6,172 nucleotides of DNA from Gammaproteobacteria bacterium (GCA_029862285.1 JAOTXR010000139.1:1-6172), one strand, 5' to 3'. Shown: positions 1 through 6,172, counted from the stretch's first letter. Translations and numbers: made by a program. Notes: generated by a model not told the origin, from the letters alone.

Positions 1-165
1 CCGGGCGCGAATGACTCCCAGATCACGCGCTGCATCGAACAGGCTGGGGTACCAGCCTTCCCAGTTGGGCAACAGTTGTTCGACGCGCTGCTTCAGTGTC
101 ATTTGAGCCAGACCATAGCGCAGGATCAGGCCGTAAACAATGCGCCAGTTCAAAGATTGAAACAT
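1..165 (-). CDS. Unrecognised protein, N-terminal fragment (runs off left edge)
   Basis: An open frame of 55 codons starts at the ATG at 163-165 and is still open at the left edge, so only the N-terminus is present. It begins MFQSLNWRIVYGLILRYG and continues with a tryptophan- and tyrosine-containing stretch ending DLGVIRAR. I do not recognise the family. The early part is fairly hydrophobic, but I see no clear signal peptide or full membrane helix. Support for it being real: codon choice matches the neighbours (many CTG, CGC and GGC codons), it follows the aldo/keto reductase stop by 25 bases on the same strand, and the opposite-strand reading is Gln/His-rich like a shadow. No good Shine-Dalgarno sequence precedes the ATG. 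A TTG one codon upstream is an alternative start. It is probably the fourth gene of the tdk operon. Confidence 0.5.
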   Translation of the reverse strand, partial: MFQSLNWRIVYGLILRYGLAQMTLKQRVEQLLPNWEGWYPSLFDAARDLGVIRAR

Positions 166-190
166 CAACCGATGTCAACATACCAGTGCG

Positions 191-1117
191 TCATACAGAC
201 TCGAAATAGCTGACCATTTTCGTCCGCATGGTTGCATCCGGTAAGGGTCCATAACAGGCGCCCATGTTTTCGATCATGTGGTCGGCGCGTGAAGTTGCGG
301 GAATTGCGCAAGTGACTGCGGGATGAGAAACGATGAACTTGAGCAGGAATTGTGGCCAGTTATCGCACTCTATTTCACCGGCCCATTGTGGCAGCGACGC
401 TCGCGACACGTCGTTGATCAGTTGCTTGCGTCGAAACGGGCGGTTGATGATGACGGCCTTGCCATGATCGGCGGCGAGTGGCAGTAGCCGTTTCTCCGCA
501 TCGCGATCGGCAATATTGTAAGTAATCTGTATAAAGTCAATATCCGGTTCGCTGGCTATTACCTGCGCCATATCTTTTGCCCGCCGGCCGTGCGATGTGG
601 TGATACCGATATAGCGCACACGTCCCTCGTCCTTCCACTGACGCAGGGTGCGCAAGTGGTTCTTCCAATCCAAAAAATTGTGGATTTGCATCAGATCGAA
701 ACGCGGTACGCCCCATAACCCCGCGGAATGCTGCATCTGCTCGACACCGTTTTGCTGGCCCAGTATCCATACCTTGGTCGCCGAAAACACCGCATCCGTT
801 CCAATCTCCTGCAGGCAATAGCCGATATTTTCTTCCGAAGAGCCGTACATCGGCGAGGAGTCAATGAACGTGCCGCCGTTGTTGAAAAAATTGCGTAGAA
901 CCTGCACCCGGTCACGGCGCAGACGCTGTTTGTTGCCGATGTCGAATGTCCCCCAACTGCCCATGCCGATGACCGGGATTTCCTCGCTGCTCCCCGGTAT
1001 GCGCCGGACGATAGGGTCGCGCGCCTGAGCGAATGCCCAAGGCGCGGCCGCAGCCAGGGCAGTGGCAGCACTAGCCTGCAAAAACTTCCGGCGGCTGGAC
1101 TTGACGTGTCCGTTCAT
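191..1117 (-). CDS. Tat-exported aldo/keto reductase
   Basis: This 308-residue protein is a member of the aldo/keto reductase superfamily, which are NAD(P)H-dependent oxidoreductases with a TIM-barrel fold. The N-terminus has a twin-arginine signal: SRRKFLQ at residues 8-14, then an alanine-rich hydrophobic stretch and a likely cleavage site near AFA/AQA (residues 28-32). The product is therefore probably folded with its cofactor and exported to the periplasm. The family's catalytic tetrad is visible: D86 (FIDSSPMYG), Y91, K115 (SATKVW) and H146 (LMQIHNF). The late IPATSRADHMIENM segment (residues 272-285) matches the usual cofactor-phosphate contact region. Its substrate cannot be told from sequence. 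The start is set by a strong Shine-Dalgarno sequence and by the position of the Tat motif. It lies 39 bases after the M14 peptidase stop, probably in the same transcript. Confidence 0.93.
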   Translation of the reverse strand: MNGHVKSSRRKFLQASAATALAAAAPWAFAQARDPIVRRIPGSSEEIPVIGMGSWGTFDIGNKQRLRRDRVQVLRNFFNNGGTFIDSSPMYGSSEENIGYCLQEIGTDAVFSATKVWILGQQNGVEQMQHSAGLWGVPRFDLMQIHNFLDWKNHLRTLRQWKDEGRVRYIGITTSHGRRAKDMAQVIASEPDIDFIQITYNIADRDAEKRLLPLAADHGKAVIINRPFRRKQLINDVSRASLPQWAGEIECDNWPQFLLKFIVSHPAVTCAIPATSRADHMIENMGACYGPLPDATMRTKMVSYFESV

Positions 1118-1122
1118 CGCAA

Positions 1123-1130
1123 CACCTCCC
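1123..1130 (-). promoter_or_regulatory. Shine-Dalgarno site of the aldo/keto reductase
   Basis: On the minus strand GGGAGGTG lies 5 bases before the ATG, with the GGAGG core about 7 bases away. It is the strongest ribosome-binding site in the window. It fixes the start at 1117 and suggests this gene is translated independently of the upstream peptidase. Confidence 0.85.
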
Positions 1131-1156
1131 GTTTTTCTGACTGTTTTGGCGTCAAA

Positions 1157-2983
1157 TTAGTTCAGACTGCGGGCGATGGGATAGAGCCGGTATTCATCAT
1201 CATGGTAGGAAGTCTGCTGATAAAACCAGTGGAGCCTGGCTTCCGGGTCATCTGCAAATTCCATGTCGCCGGCAATTTTTTCGCGGAATCGTCGCGCAAG
1301 TTCAGGATTGTCAATCAGCAGCTGCGCCGCCATTGGTTCGGCAAAATAGGTTTCGAAATACTCGGTGCGATTCATAATCTCGAGGAAATAACCCCACTGC
1401 AGCAGAGAATCGGGCGATTGCGGTTCGAGTAACAGCATCGCAAGCGTACCGAACGGTTGATCGGTACTGACAAAAAAGTCACCAACCCCAAACGTCACCT
1501 CACGTTGCTCAGTGGTGATCGTTCCCGGCTCAATCCGCATCCGGCCCTCAAAGGTTTCATCCTCCAGGCGGGCGTCGCTCAATCGGTAATAACTCACAGC
1601 GACGGTCTTGGGCGAGCGAATGTCATGCACCTCAATGCCATGAACACGCAGTTTGTTGGCAATATCGGAACGGGCTGCAGGAATGTAATAGCGCCTGGGC
1701 CGTTTTACGGTGATACCGGGTTGATCGTTGGTCCGCACCGCAACACTCAGTTCGACTGGCACCCCGGTCCAACGCACAACACTACCGCCTGCAACCGGTG
1801 AGTATTCCCGTCTCGACTCAATGCCTTTGAACAACATCGATTCCGGTAAAACTGCGGCGCCCTCTTCCCAACTCAGGGCAACGTCGTCCGGGGTTGCGCG
1901 TCTGTCCTTGCGACTTGCCTTGCGTAGTGCATATCCGTGCTCCCCAAGGACTTCCAGCATGGACTCGAGCAGCACATAAGTACCCAGCACACGCTGGCCA
2001 TACGGTTTCAGCGAGTGGTTTTCGACCAGTACTGTCGCCAGGTGCCGCGCATCCCCATAACCACTGGAATAACGGGGGCTGGCAGTCCACGACAAAATCC
2101 CGTCTGTGTAATCAATATGGTTTTTCGCAAAAATTAGCGGTCCGGGCGTGTGCCCGCGCCGGCTAAGCGCGGCGGTCGCGGCCGGTTCCAGATGAGTCGC
2201 CAGCCAGCCAGAAACCGCTGGCGACCAGGCGTGCTGCCCGTTGTAGCCCCAGGTGATGTCGTACTGGTAGTCGACACCATCTGTTACATGCACATCGACA
2301 TAGAGATCCGGTTTCCACTCGTTGATTATCTTGATGACCGCCCGCACGCCCGGGGTTTCCAGCTTGGCATAGTCACGGTTCAGGTTGAGATTTCGACCGT
2401 TGCTGCGCCAGCCCATTTCGGCAGGCCCGCGCTGGTTGATGCGGCCGTGCCTTGAAAATCGCTCGTGACCATCAACGTTCAGGATAGGAATAAACAACAG
2501 ACTCGCTTTTTCGAGCAACGAGCGTCGCTTGCCGGCAACCGTCAGGTCGCGCAACAACATCATGCCGGCATCCTTGCCGTCGATTTCGCCACCGTGTATA
2601 CCAGCCTGCACTAACAGCACGGGGTTTTTCTCTCGCGACAGCTCTTTGGCCGTTGCGGCCCCGCTTGCCGAAGCAACCACCATCCAGATGTCGCGATGCT
2701 GATCGCTCTGCCCGATGGAGATCATCTCCAGCTCGGGTGCCGCAGCAACGAGCCGCTGCAACCAGGCAACGGTCTCGGTATACCGTGGTGTCTCACTCAG
2801 TCCGCTGCGTTCAGCCGGGGTGATCCATGGGTCATCACTGCTGACGACCAGATCCAGGCTTTGGGGTTGCCGGGCTGCCGCCAATGGCGGCAGATAGGCC
2901 TCATTCGCATCGGCGCTGAGGGCCGTCGCCAGCCACAGAATTCCCGTGGCGACGAGCGTCCGGGGCGTACTAGGCGTCGCCAT
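1157..2983 (-). CDS. Secreted M14-family zinc carboxypeptidase
   Basis: From the chosen ATG the protein has 608 residues. Residues 1-26 look like a Sec signal peptide: an Arg at residue 8, a hydrophobic core ([13 protein letters not shown]), and an ADA cleavage site followed by NEAY. The peptidase M14 domain spans roughly residues 60-350. The zinc ligands appear as H130 and E133 (GIHGGEIDG) and H232 (VDVHVTDG). The substrate-binding Asn-Arg pair is N202-R203 (NLNLNRDY), and the catalytic glutamate is E321 (LVENHSLK). All key residues are present, so it should be an active metallopeptidase acting in the periplasm or outside the cell. Residues about 380-608 form an extra C-terminal region of unknown role. 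An upstream in-frame ATG at 3121 would lie deep inside tdk and place an arginine-rich stretch before the signal peptide, so I reject it. The chosen ATG overlaps the tdk end by 14 bases, which suggests translational coupling. Substrate specificity is not readable. Confidence 0.9.
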   Translation of the reverse strand: MATPSTPRTLVATGILWLATALSADANEAYLPPLAAARQPQSLDLVVSSDDPWITPAERSGLSETPRYTETVAWLQRLVAAAPELEMISIGQSDQHRDIWMVVASASGAATAKELSREKNPVLLVQAGIHGGEIDGKDAGMMLLRDLTVAGKRRSLLEKASLLFIPILNVDGHERFSRHGRINQRGPAEMGWRSNGRNLNLNRDYAKLETPGVRAVIKIINEWKPDLYVDVHVTDGVDYQYDITWGYNGQHAWSPAVSGWLATHLEPAATAALSRRGHTPGPLIFAKNHIDYTDGILSWTASPRYSSGYGDARHLATVLVENHSLKPYGQRVLGTYVLLESMLEVLGEHGYALRKASRKDRRATPDDVALSWEEGAAVLPESMLFKGIESRREYSPVAGGSVVRWTGVPVELSVAVRTNDQPGITVKRPRRYYIPAARSDIANKLRVHGIEVHDIRSPKTVAVSYYRLSDARLEDETFEGRMRIEPGTITTEQREVTFGVGDFFVSTDQPFGTLAMLLLEPQSPDSLLQWGYFLEIMNRTEYFETYFAEPMAAQLLIDNPELARRFREKIAGDMEFADDPEARLHWFYQQTSYHDDEYRLYPIARSLN

Positions 2984-3554
2984 AGAAACGTTTCCGGAAA
3001 TGGCGCCGGCACAGCGAGAGATAACGGTCATTACCGCCGATCTCGATCTGCGATCCATCGCAAATGGTGTTGCCCGCCTCATCGAGACGGATAACCATGG
3101 TTGCCTTTGAGCCGCAATCACAGATCGCCTTGATCTCTTTTAAATTATCGGCCCAGGCCAGCAGGTATTTGCTGCCTTCAAAAGGCTCGCCCTGGAAATC
3201 GGTGCGCAAACCATAGGCAAGCACAGGAATATCGAGTTCGTCGGTCACATCGCCTAACTGAAATACCTGCTTCTTGCTCAGAAACTGCGCCTCATCGATC
3301 AACAGGCAATCAACGGCGGTGTCGCTTAGGTAGTCCCTTACAATTTGCAGCAGATTGTCAGTCTTATGAAACGTATGCGACTCGGCTTCCAGGCCAATGC
3401 GCGACACGACCCGTCCGGCGCCATATCGGTTGTCGAACGAAGGCGACAATACCAGTGTGTCCATGCCGCGCTCCCGGTAGTTGTAACTTGCCTGCAGCAA
3501 CGCCGTCGTTTTACCGGCATTCATCGACGAATAATAAAAATAGAGCTTTGCCAT
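2970..3554 (-). CDS. tdk: Thymidine kinase (type II, E. coli-like)
   Basis: This 194-residue cytosolic enzyme phosphorylates thymidine (and deoxyuridine) to dTMP (dUMP) with ATP. Its start, [21 protein letters not shown], is nearly that of E. coli Tdk. The P-loop is SSMNAGKTT (residues 9-17). The Walker B segment is CLLIDEAQF (83-91), with E88 as the likely catalytic base. The [15 protein letters not shown] segment (114-128) is the thymidine-binding lasso region. A structural zinc site is formed by C145 and C147 (CDCG) and by C182 and H185 (CRRH), with the same spacing as in E. coli. The protein is about 11 residues shorter than the roughly 205-residue E. coli enzyme and stops just after the zinc site. 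AGAGGA, 9 bases before the ATG, supports the start. It heads the minus-strand operon and is divergent from upp. Confidence 0.97.
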   Translation of the reverse strand: MAKLYFYYSSMNAGKTTALLQASYNYRERGMDTLVLSPSFDNRYGAGRVVSRIGLEAESHTFHKTDNLLQIVRDYLSDTAVDCLLIDEAQFLSKKQVFQLGDVTDELDIPVLAYGLRTDFQGEPFEGSKYLLAWADNLKEIKAICDCGSKATMVIRLDEAGNTICDGSQIEIGGNDRYLSLCRRHFRKRFYGDA

Positions 3555-3563
3555 AGGCCGTAG

Positions 3564-3569
3564 TCCTCT
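3564..3569 (-). promoter_or_regulatory. Shine-Dalgarno site of tdk
   Basis: AGAGGA on the minus strand ends 9 bases before the tdk ATG at 3554. Together with the conserved [10 protein letters not shown]-terminus it supports this start. Confidence 0.6.
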
Positions 3570-3625
3570 GCTGCCGTTTTCGGCGTGCGCTCAATGGCTG
3601 CGCCGCGCTTTTTCATGTTACTTTA

Positions 3626-3654
3626 CCTGAACAACCCATGCATTGGGTTTCAGG
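3626..3654. repeat. Imperfect palindrome in the tdk-upp divergent gap
   Basis: The outer arms are CCTGAA (3626-3631) and TTCAGG (3649-3654). The inner arms are ACCCA (3634-3638) and TGGGT (3644-3648). A 2-base bulge (CA, 3632-3633) sits in the left half and a 5-base loop (TGCAT, 3639-3643) at the centre. This gives 11 paired positions. The right arm ends 17 bases before the upp ATG and the left arm starts 71 bases from the tdk ATG. It is not followed by a T run on either strand, so it does not look like a terminator. It could be an operator for a dimeric regulator shared by the two divergent genes, or an RNA hairpin in the upp leader. I see no clear sigma-70 promoter in the gap. Confidence 0.6.
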
Positions 3655-3661
3655 CCGGGCA

Positions 3662-3668
3662 AGGGGGA
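3662..3668 (+). promoter_or_regulatory. Shine-Dalgarno site of upp
   Basis: AGGGGGA lies 3 bases before the ATG at 3672; its GGGG core is about 5 bases away. It supports that start over the in-frame ATGs further upstream (from 3585). Confidence 0.6.
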
Positions 3669-3671
3669 AGT

Positions 3672-4289
3672 ATGCACGTCGAAGTAAAACACCCATGTAT
3701 ACAGCATAAGCTGGCAATTCTGCGCGATGCCGAAACCGGCCACAAGCGATTCCGCGAACTGGCGACAGAGATCACGATGTTTGTCTGCTACGACGCCCTC
3801 AAGCACGTCGAGGTCGAAAACGTCTCCGTCGAGACGCCTGTCGCCACGGCACAATGCCAAAAGATCGCTAACGACATTGTTGTCGTGCCAATACTGCGTG
3901 CCGGCGTCGGCATGCTCGACGGTATCCTCGGTCTGGTACCCACGGCGAGGGTTGGTTTCATGGGCATGTATCGTGATGAAGCCACCAAGAAACCGGTCGA
4001 GTATTACAACAAGGTCCCGGCTAACAGAGATGCGCTCTACATTGTGATCGATCCGATGCTCGCCACCGGTGGTTCCACGACTGCCGCGCTGGACATTTTG
4101 AAGAAAAACGGCGTCGAGAAAGTAATCGTCGTATGTATCGTAACCTGCCCGGAAGGGATCGAACGTGTCGAGCAGTCGCATCCCGATGTGACTATTTACA
4201 CCGCTGCCGTGGACGAGCGTTTGAATGAAAAAAAATACATAGTCCCCGGTCTCGGCGATGCGGGTGATCGATTGTTCGGAACGCGCTAG
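3672..4289 (+). CDS. upp: Uracil phosphoribosyltransferase
   Basis: This 205-residue cytosolic salvage enzyme makes UMP from uracil and PRPP, releasing pyrophosphate. It has the family's N-terminus (VEVKHPCIQHKL, near residue 3), PILRAG at 73-78, and the PRPP-binding loop VIDPMLATGGST at 125-136. The uracil-binding C-terminal signature YIVPGLGDAGDRLFGT covers 189-204. The family's usual length is about 208 residues. The start was chosen because the conserved N-terminus begins here and a purine-rich ribosome-binding site precedes it. The open frame continues 29 codons upstream to 3585, but those residues resemble nothing in the family and lie in the divergent leader. deoA follows after 6 bases, so the uracil released by DeoA from deoxyuridine can be captured by a co-expressed Upp. 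Confidence 0.97.
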   Translation: MHVEVKHPCIQHKLAILRDAETGHKRFRELATEITMFVCYDALKHVEVENVSVETPVATAQCQKIANDIVVVPILRAGVGMLDGILGLVPTARVGFMGMYRDEATKKPVEYYNKVPANRDALYIVIDPMLATGGSTTAALDILKKNGVEKVIVVCIVTCPEGIERVEQSHPDVTIYTAAVDERLNEKKYIVPGLGDAGDRLFGTR

Positions 4290-4295
4290 CAAACG

Positions 4296-5612
4296 ATGCT
4301 GTTTAGCGATGTTATCCGCAAGAAACGCGACGGCGAAACGCTGTCCGATGCCGAAATTGAATTCTTCGTAAACGGCCTTGCGGACGAAAGCATACCGGCA
4401 GAACAAGTATCGGCGTTGGCCATGGCCATTTTCCTCAATTCCATGTCGACGGCGGAAGCCGGAAAACTCACCGTGGCTATGGCCCGCTCCGGTGTGACAC
4501 TGAACTGGCGGGATTACGAACTCGATGGACCTGTGGTGGACAAACATTCCACCGGCGGTGTCGGCGACAAGGTGAGTTTTTTGCTTGCACCGATAGCAGC
4601 CGCCTGTGGCTGTTTTGTGCCGATGATTTCGGGGCGTGGCCTGGGCCATACCGGTGGCACGTTGGACAAGATCGGCTGTATCCCGGGTTATCGGGCCACA
4701 CCCGACCTGGACGAATTCATGAAAGTCGTCAAGTCCGTGGGTTGCGCCATCATCGGCCAGACTGCGGATCTGGCGCCGGCCGATCGCCGTTTCTATGCCA
4801 TTCGTGACGTAACTTCGACCGTCGAATCGGTTCCTTTGATTACCGCATCGATATTGTCGAAAAAAATCGCCGCCGGACTGGAAGGCCTGGTCGTGGACGT
4901 AAAGTGTGGAACAGGGGCTTTCATGCCTACCGTCGAACGTGCCCGTGAGCTGGCAGCCAGTATCATTGGTACGGCGCAAAAAAGTCGCCTGAAATGCCAT
5001 GCCGTGATTACTGACATGAACCAGACGCTCGGGCAAACAGCTGGAAACGCGGTCGAGATTGCTGAGTCCGTTGCTTATCTCCGGAACTCATACCGCGAAA
5101 CCCGACTTGATGAGGTCGTTATGGCCCTCTGCGCCGAGATGCTCGTCATTGGTGGATTGGAGCAGGATCGCGACGCTGCGAAAGAGCGCAGCAACAATGC
5201 TGTCGTTTCCGGCAAGGCGGCCGAGGTATTTGGCAAGATGGTGGCCGCTTTGGGCGGGCCCGCCGATTTTGTCGAGCGCTACGCCAGCTACTTGCCACAA
5301 GCGCCGGTCACGCGGCCCGTCTACCCGGACGCTTCCGGCTATCTGAGCGCGGTTGATGCCTTTGCCGTTGGCAATGCTATCGTCGAACTCGGTGGCGGCC
5401 GGAGAAAGCTCGATGACACGCTCGACCTGGCGGTTGGATTTACCGGGATTGCAGCGACTGGCACGGTCGTCGGGCCAAAGACGCCTCTTGCGGTAGTCCA
5501 CGCCGCCACGAAAGTTGACGCCGATCTGGCTGCCGATTTGCTCAGACGAGCCTGCACGGTCGCCGACTCAGCGAGCCAGGAAAATCCCGTCGTTTGCGAG
5601 ATCCTGGACTAG
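4296..5612 (+). CDS. deoA: Thymidine phosphorylase
   Basis: This 438-residue cytosolic enzyme (E. coli DeoA is about 440) reversibly splits thymidine or deoxyuridine with phosphate into the base and 2-deoxyribose-1-phosphate. Visible motifs are the phosphate-binding KHSTGGVGD (83-91), the family signature around SGRGLGHTGGTLDK (112-125), and the pyrimidine-binding residues R170 (FYAIRD), S185 and K189 (ITASILSKK), one position off E. coli R171/S186/K190. A glycine-rich GAFM segment follows near 207-210. The position after DKI in the signature is Gly127, where E. coli and the signature as I remember it have Glu. The start aligns with E. coli DeoA (IRKKRDG at residues 7-13). There is no clear Shine-Dalgarno sequence in the 6-base gap after upp, so translation is probably coupled to upp. 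The 3' end overlaps cdd tail to tail by 4 bases. Confidence 0.97.
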   Translation: MLFSDVIRKKRDGETLSDAEIEFFVNGLADESIPAEQVSALAMAIFLNSMSTAEAGKLTVAMARSGVTLNWRDYELDGPVVDKHSTGGVGDKVSFLLAPIAAACGCFVPMISGRGLGHTGGTLDKIGCIPGYRATPDLDEFMKVVKSVGCAIIGQTADLAPADRRFYAIRDVTSTVESVPLITASILSKKIAAGLEGLVVDVKCGTGAFMPTVERARELAASIIGTAQKSRLKCHAVITDMNQTLGQTAGNAVEIAESVAYLRNSYRETRLDEVVMALCAEMLVIGGLEQDRDAAKERSNNAVVSGKAAEVFGKMVAALGGPADFVERYASYLPQAPVTRPVYPDASGYLSAVDAFAVGNAIVELGGGRRKLDDTLDLAVGFTGIAATGTVVGPKTPLAVVHAATKVDADLAADLLRRACTVADSASQENPVVCEILD

Positions 5613-6004
5613 AGACTAAAAGCGCCGGGCAACAGCTCCGCTATTGTGCGTTCGACAAACTCGCCATCGTCCGTCATGTAAACGACCCGCGTGTCGCTGT
5701 CGGCAAATTCATGAATGCGTTGCCGGCAACCGCCACAAGGCGAACAGGCAATCGGCTCTTCAGTACCACCCACAACGAGTAATCGAAAGATCTTACTGCC
5801 ACCGGCGGCAACCATGGCAGCTATAGCATTGGCCTCGGCACAACTACCCAAGGGGTAGGCCGCATCTTCCACATTACAACCGACATGTACGGCGCCGTGC
5901 TCGTCGACCAGGGCCGCGCCCACGCGAAAACCGGAATACCGGGCATGCGCCGCGTCGCGCATTGCTTCCGCCCGCTTCAATAGTGAACTGTCGTCTGTTG
6001 CCAT
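5609..6004 (-). CDS. cdd: Cytidine deaminase
   Basis: This 131-residue protein is the short, homotetrameric type of cytidine deaminase, which hydrolyses cytidine and deoxycytidine to uridine and deoxyuridine plus ammonia. The zinc site is C55-A-E57 (SCAEANAI) with C90 and C93 (SPCGGCRQ); E57 is the proton shuttle. The nucleoside-binding GCNVEDAAYP segment (42-51) is present. E. coli Cdd is about twice as long with a duplicated domain, so this gene is not of the E. coli type. The length is normal for the tetrameric class. No Shine-Dalgarno sequence precedes the ATG. It runs convergent to deoA and feeds it deoxyuridine. Upstream, a terminator isolates it from the outer-membrane protein gene, so it should have its own promoter in 6005-6040. 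Confidence 0.96.
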   Translation of the reverse strand: MATDDSSLLKRAEAMRDAAHARYSGFRVGAALVDEHGAVHVGCNVEDAAYPLGSCAEANAIAAMVAAGGSKIFRLLVVGGTEEPIACSPCGGCRQRIHEFADSDTRVVYMTDDGEFVERTIAELLPGAFSL

Positions 6005-6040
6005 AGCGACAGTTTACTCGATCGAAGCAAAAGCCGCTTC

Positions 6041-6070
6041 AAAAAAAAGGCGGCCCAGGGGCCGCCTTTT
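6041..6070 (-). terminator. Rho-independent terminator of the outer-membrane protein gene
   Basis: GGCGGCCC (6049-6056) and GGGCCGCC (6059-6066) form an 8-bp GC-rich stem with a 2-base centre (in practice the closing pair would open to give a 4-base loop). On the minus strand the hairpin is followed by eight T residues (complement of A 6041-6048), giving a strong terminator 27 bases past the stop codon at 6098. On the plus strand only four T residues follow (6067-6070), so it may act weakly in that direction too, for example on transcripts running out of deoA. Confidence 0.88.
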
Positions 6071-6097
6071 AATAACGAGATTTCTTCTGAATTTCTG

Positions 6098-6172
6098 CTA
6101 GAAATCGTAACTCAGGCCAAAACGAATCTCGTAACGGGAGGCATCGCCTATACGGCTTCTTGCGTACCCAAT
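6098..6172 (-). CDS. Outer-membrane beta-barrel protein, C-terminal fragment
   Basis: Only the last 24 codons and a TAG stop are in the window; the gene enters from the right edge. The end reads YEIRFGLSYDF, with hydrophobic or aromatic residues alternating (Y, I, F, L, Y, F) up to a terminal phenylalanine. This is the usual last beta strand and assembly signal recognised by the BAM complex in outer-membrane proteins. The frame ends shortly before a strong terminator on the same strand, which supports it as a real gene end. The family (TonB-dependent receptor, porin or other barrel) cannot be told from this piece. Confidence 0.72.
   Translation of the reverse strand: MGYARSRIGDASRYEIRFGLSYDF

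Noticed and set aside
1..213. A plus-strand frame open from the left edge to a TGA at 211-213.
   Set aside because: It is codon-aligned antisense to the minus-strand fragment and is Gln/His-rich; the minus-strand reading has better codon use and operon position.
1106..2455. Several plus-strand open frames of about 60-115 codons opposite the M14 peptidase.
   Set aside because: They overlap a conserved protein with intact catalytic residues, have no family motifs, and have the composition of antisense shadows.
2984..3121. A 46-codon N-terminal extension of the M14 peptidase to an ATG at 3121.
   Set aside because: It would overlap tdk by 152 bases, puts an Arg-rich non-conserved stretch before a good signal peptide, and reads as the shadow of the tdk C-terminal region.
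3573..3584. A small hairpin GCCG-TTTT-CGGC in the tdk leader.
   Set aside because: It has only four base pairs and no T run after it; it is too weak to call a regulatory structure.
3585..3671. A 29-residue N-terminal extension of Upp.
   Set aside because: The conserved Upp N-terminus starts at 3672 with a ribosome-binding site just before it; the extension covers the divergent leader and palindrome and resembles nothing in the family.
3618..5036. A 472-codon open frame on the minus strand, antisense to upp and most of deoA.
   Set aside because: It lies opposite two strongly conserved enzymes. Its translation is His/Arg/Gly/Asp-rich with no recognisable motif, as expected for the antisense shadow of GC-rich codons.
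6023..6040. A GAAGC/GCTTC inverted repeat between the terminator and cdd.
   Set aside because: It is a 5-bp stem with a 7-base loop, no T run on the cdd strand, and likely chance next to the real terminator.

Overview
The window looks like chromosomal DNA from a Gram-negative bacterium, most likely a gammaproteobacterium. The thymidine kinase and thymidine phosphorylase read very close to the E. coli enzymes as I remember them. One protein carries a twin-arginine signal peptide. The C-terminus of an outer-membrane beta-barrel protein lies at the right edge. Codons prefer G or C in the third position. I cannot name the genus. There is no sign of a phage, insertion sequence, CRISPR array, tRNA or rRNA.

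Layout from left to right. On the minus strand (read right to left from 3554) is a tight run of four genes: thymidine kinase (tdk), a secreted M14 zinc carboxypeptidase whose start overlaps the end of tdk by 14 bases, a Tat-exported aldo/keto reductase 39 bases further on, and the first 55 codons of an unrecognised protein that runs off the left edge. A 117-base divergent gap (3555-3671), holding an imperfect palindrome, separates this run from the plus-strand pair upp (uracil phosphoribosyltransferase) and deoA (thymidine phosphorylase), which are 6 bases apart. deoA converges on cdd (cytidine deaminase, minus strand), and both genes use the same CTAG as their stop codon. Beyond cdd are an intrinsic terminator and the last 24 codons of a minus-strand outer-membrane protein gene.

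Function. Four of the six complete genes make a compact pyrimidine salvage set. Cdd deaminates (deoxy)cytidine to (deoxy)uridine. DeoA splits thymidine and deoxyuridine into base plus 2-deoxyribose-1-phosphate. Upp turns uracil into UMP with PRPP. Tdk phosphorylates thymidine, competing with DeoA for it. No nucleoside transporter, deoC, deoB or udp is visible. The other two complete genes encode exported proteins with no obvious link to pyrimidines, though they appear to be co-transcribed with tdk.

I found no convincing undescribed system. The most notable points are the palindrome between tdk and upp, the shared CTAG stop with no room for a terminator, and the coupling of a cytosolic kinase to exported enzymes.
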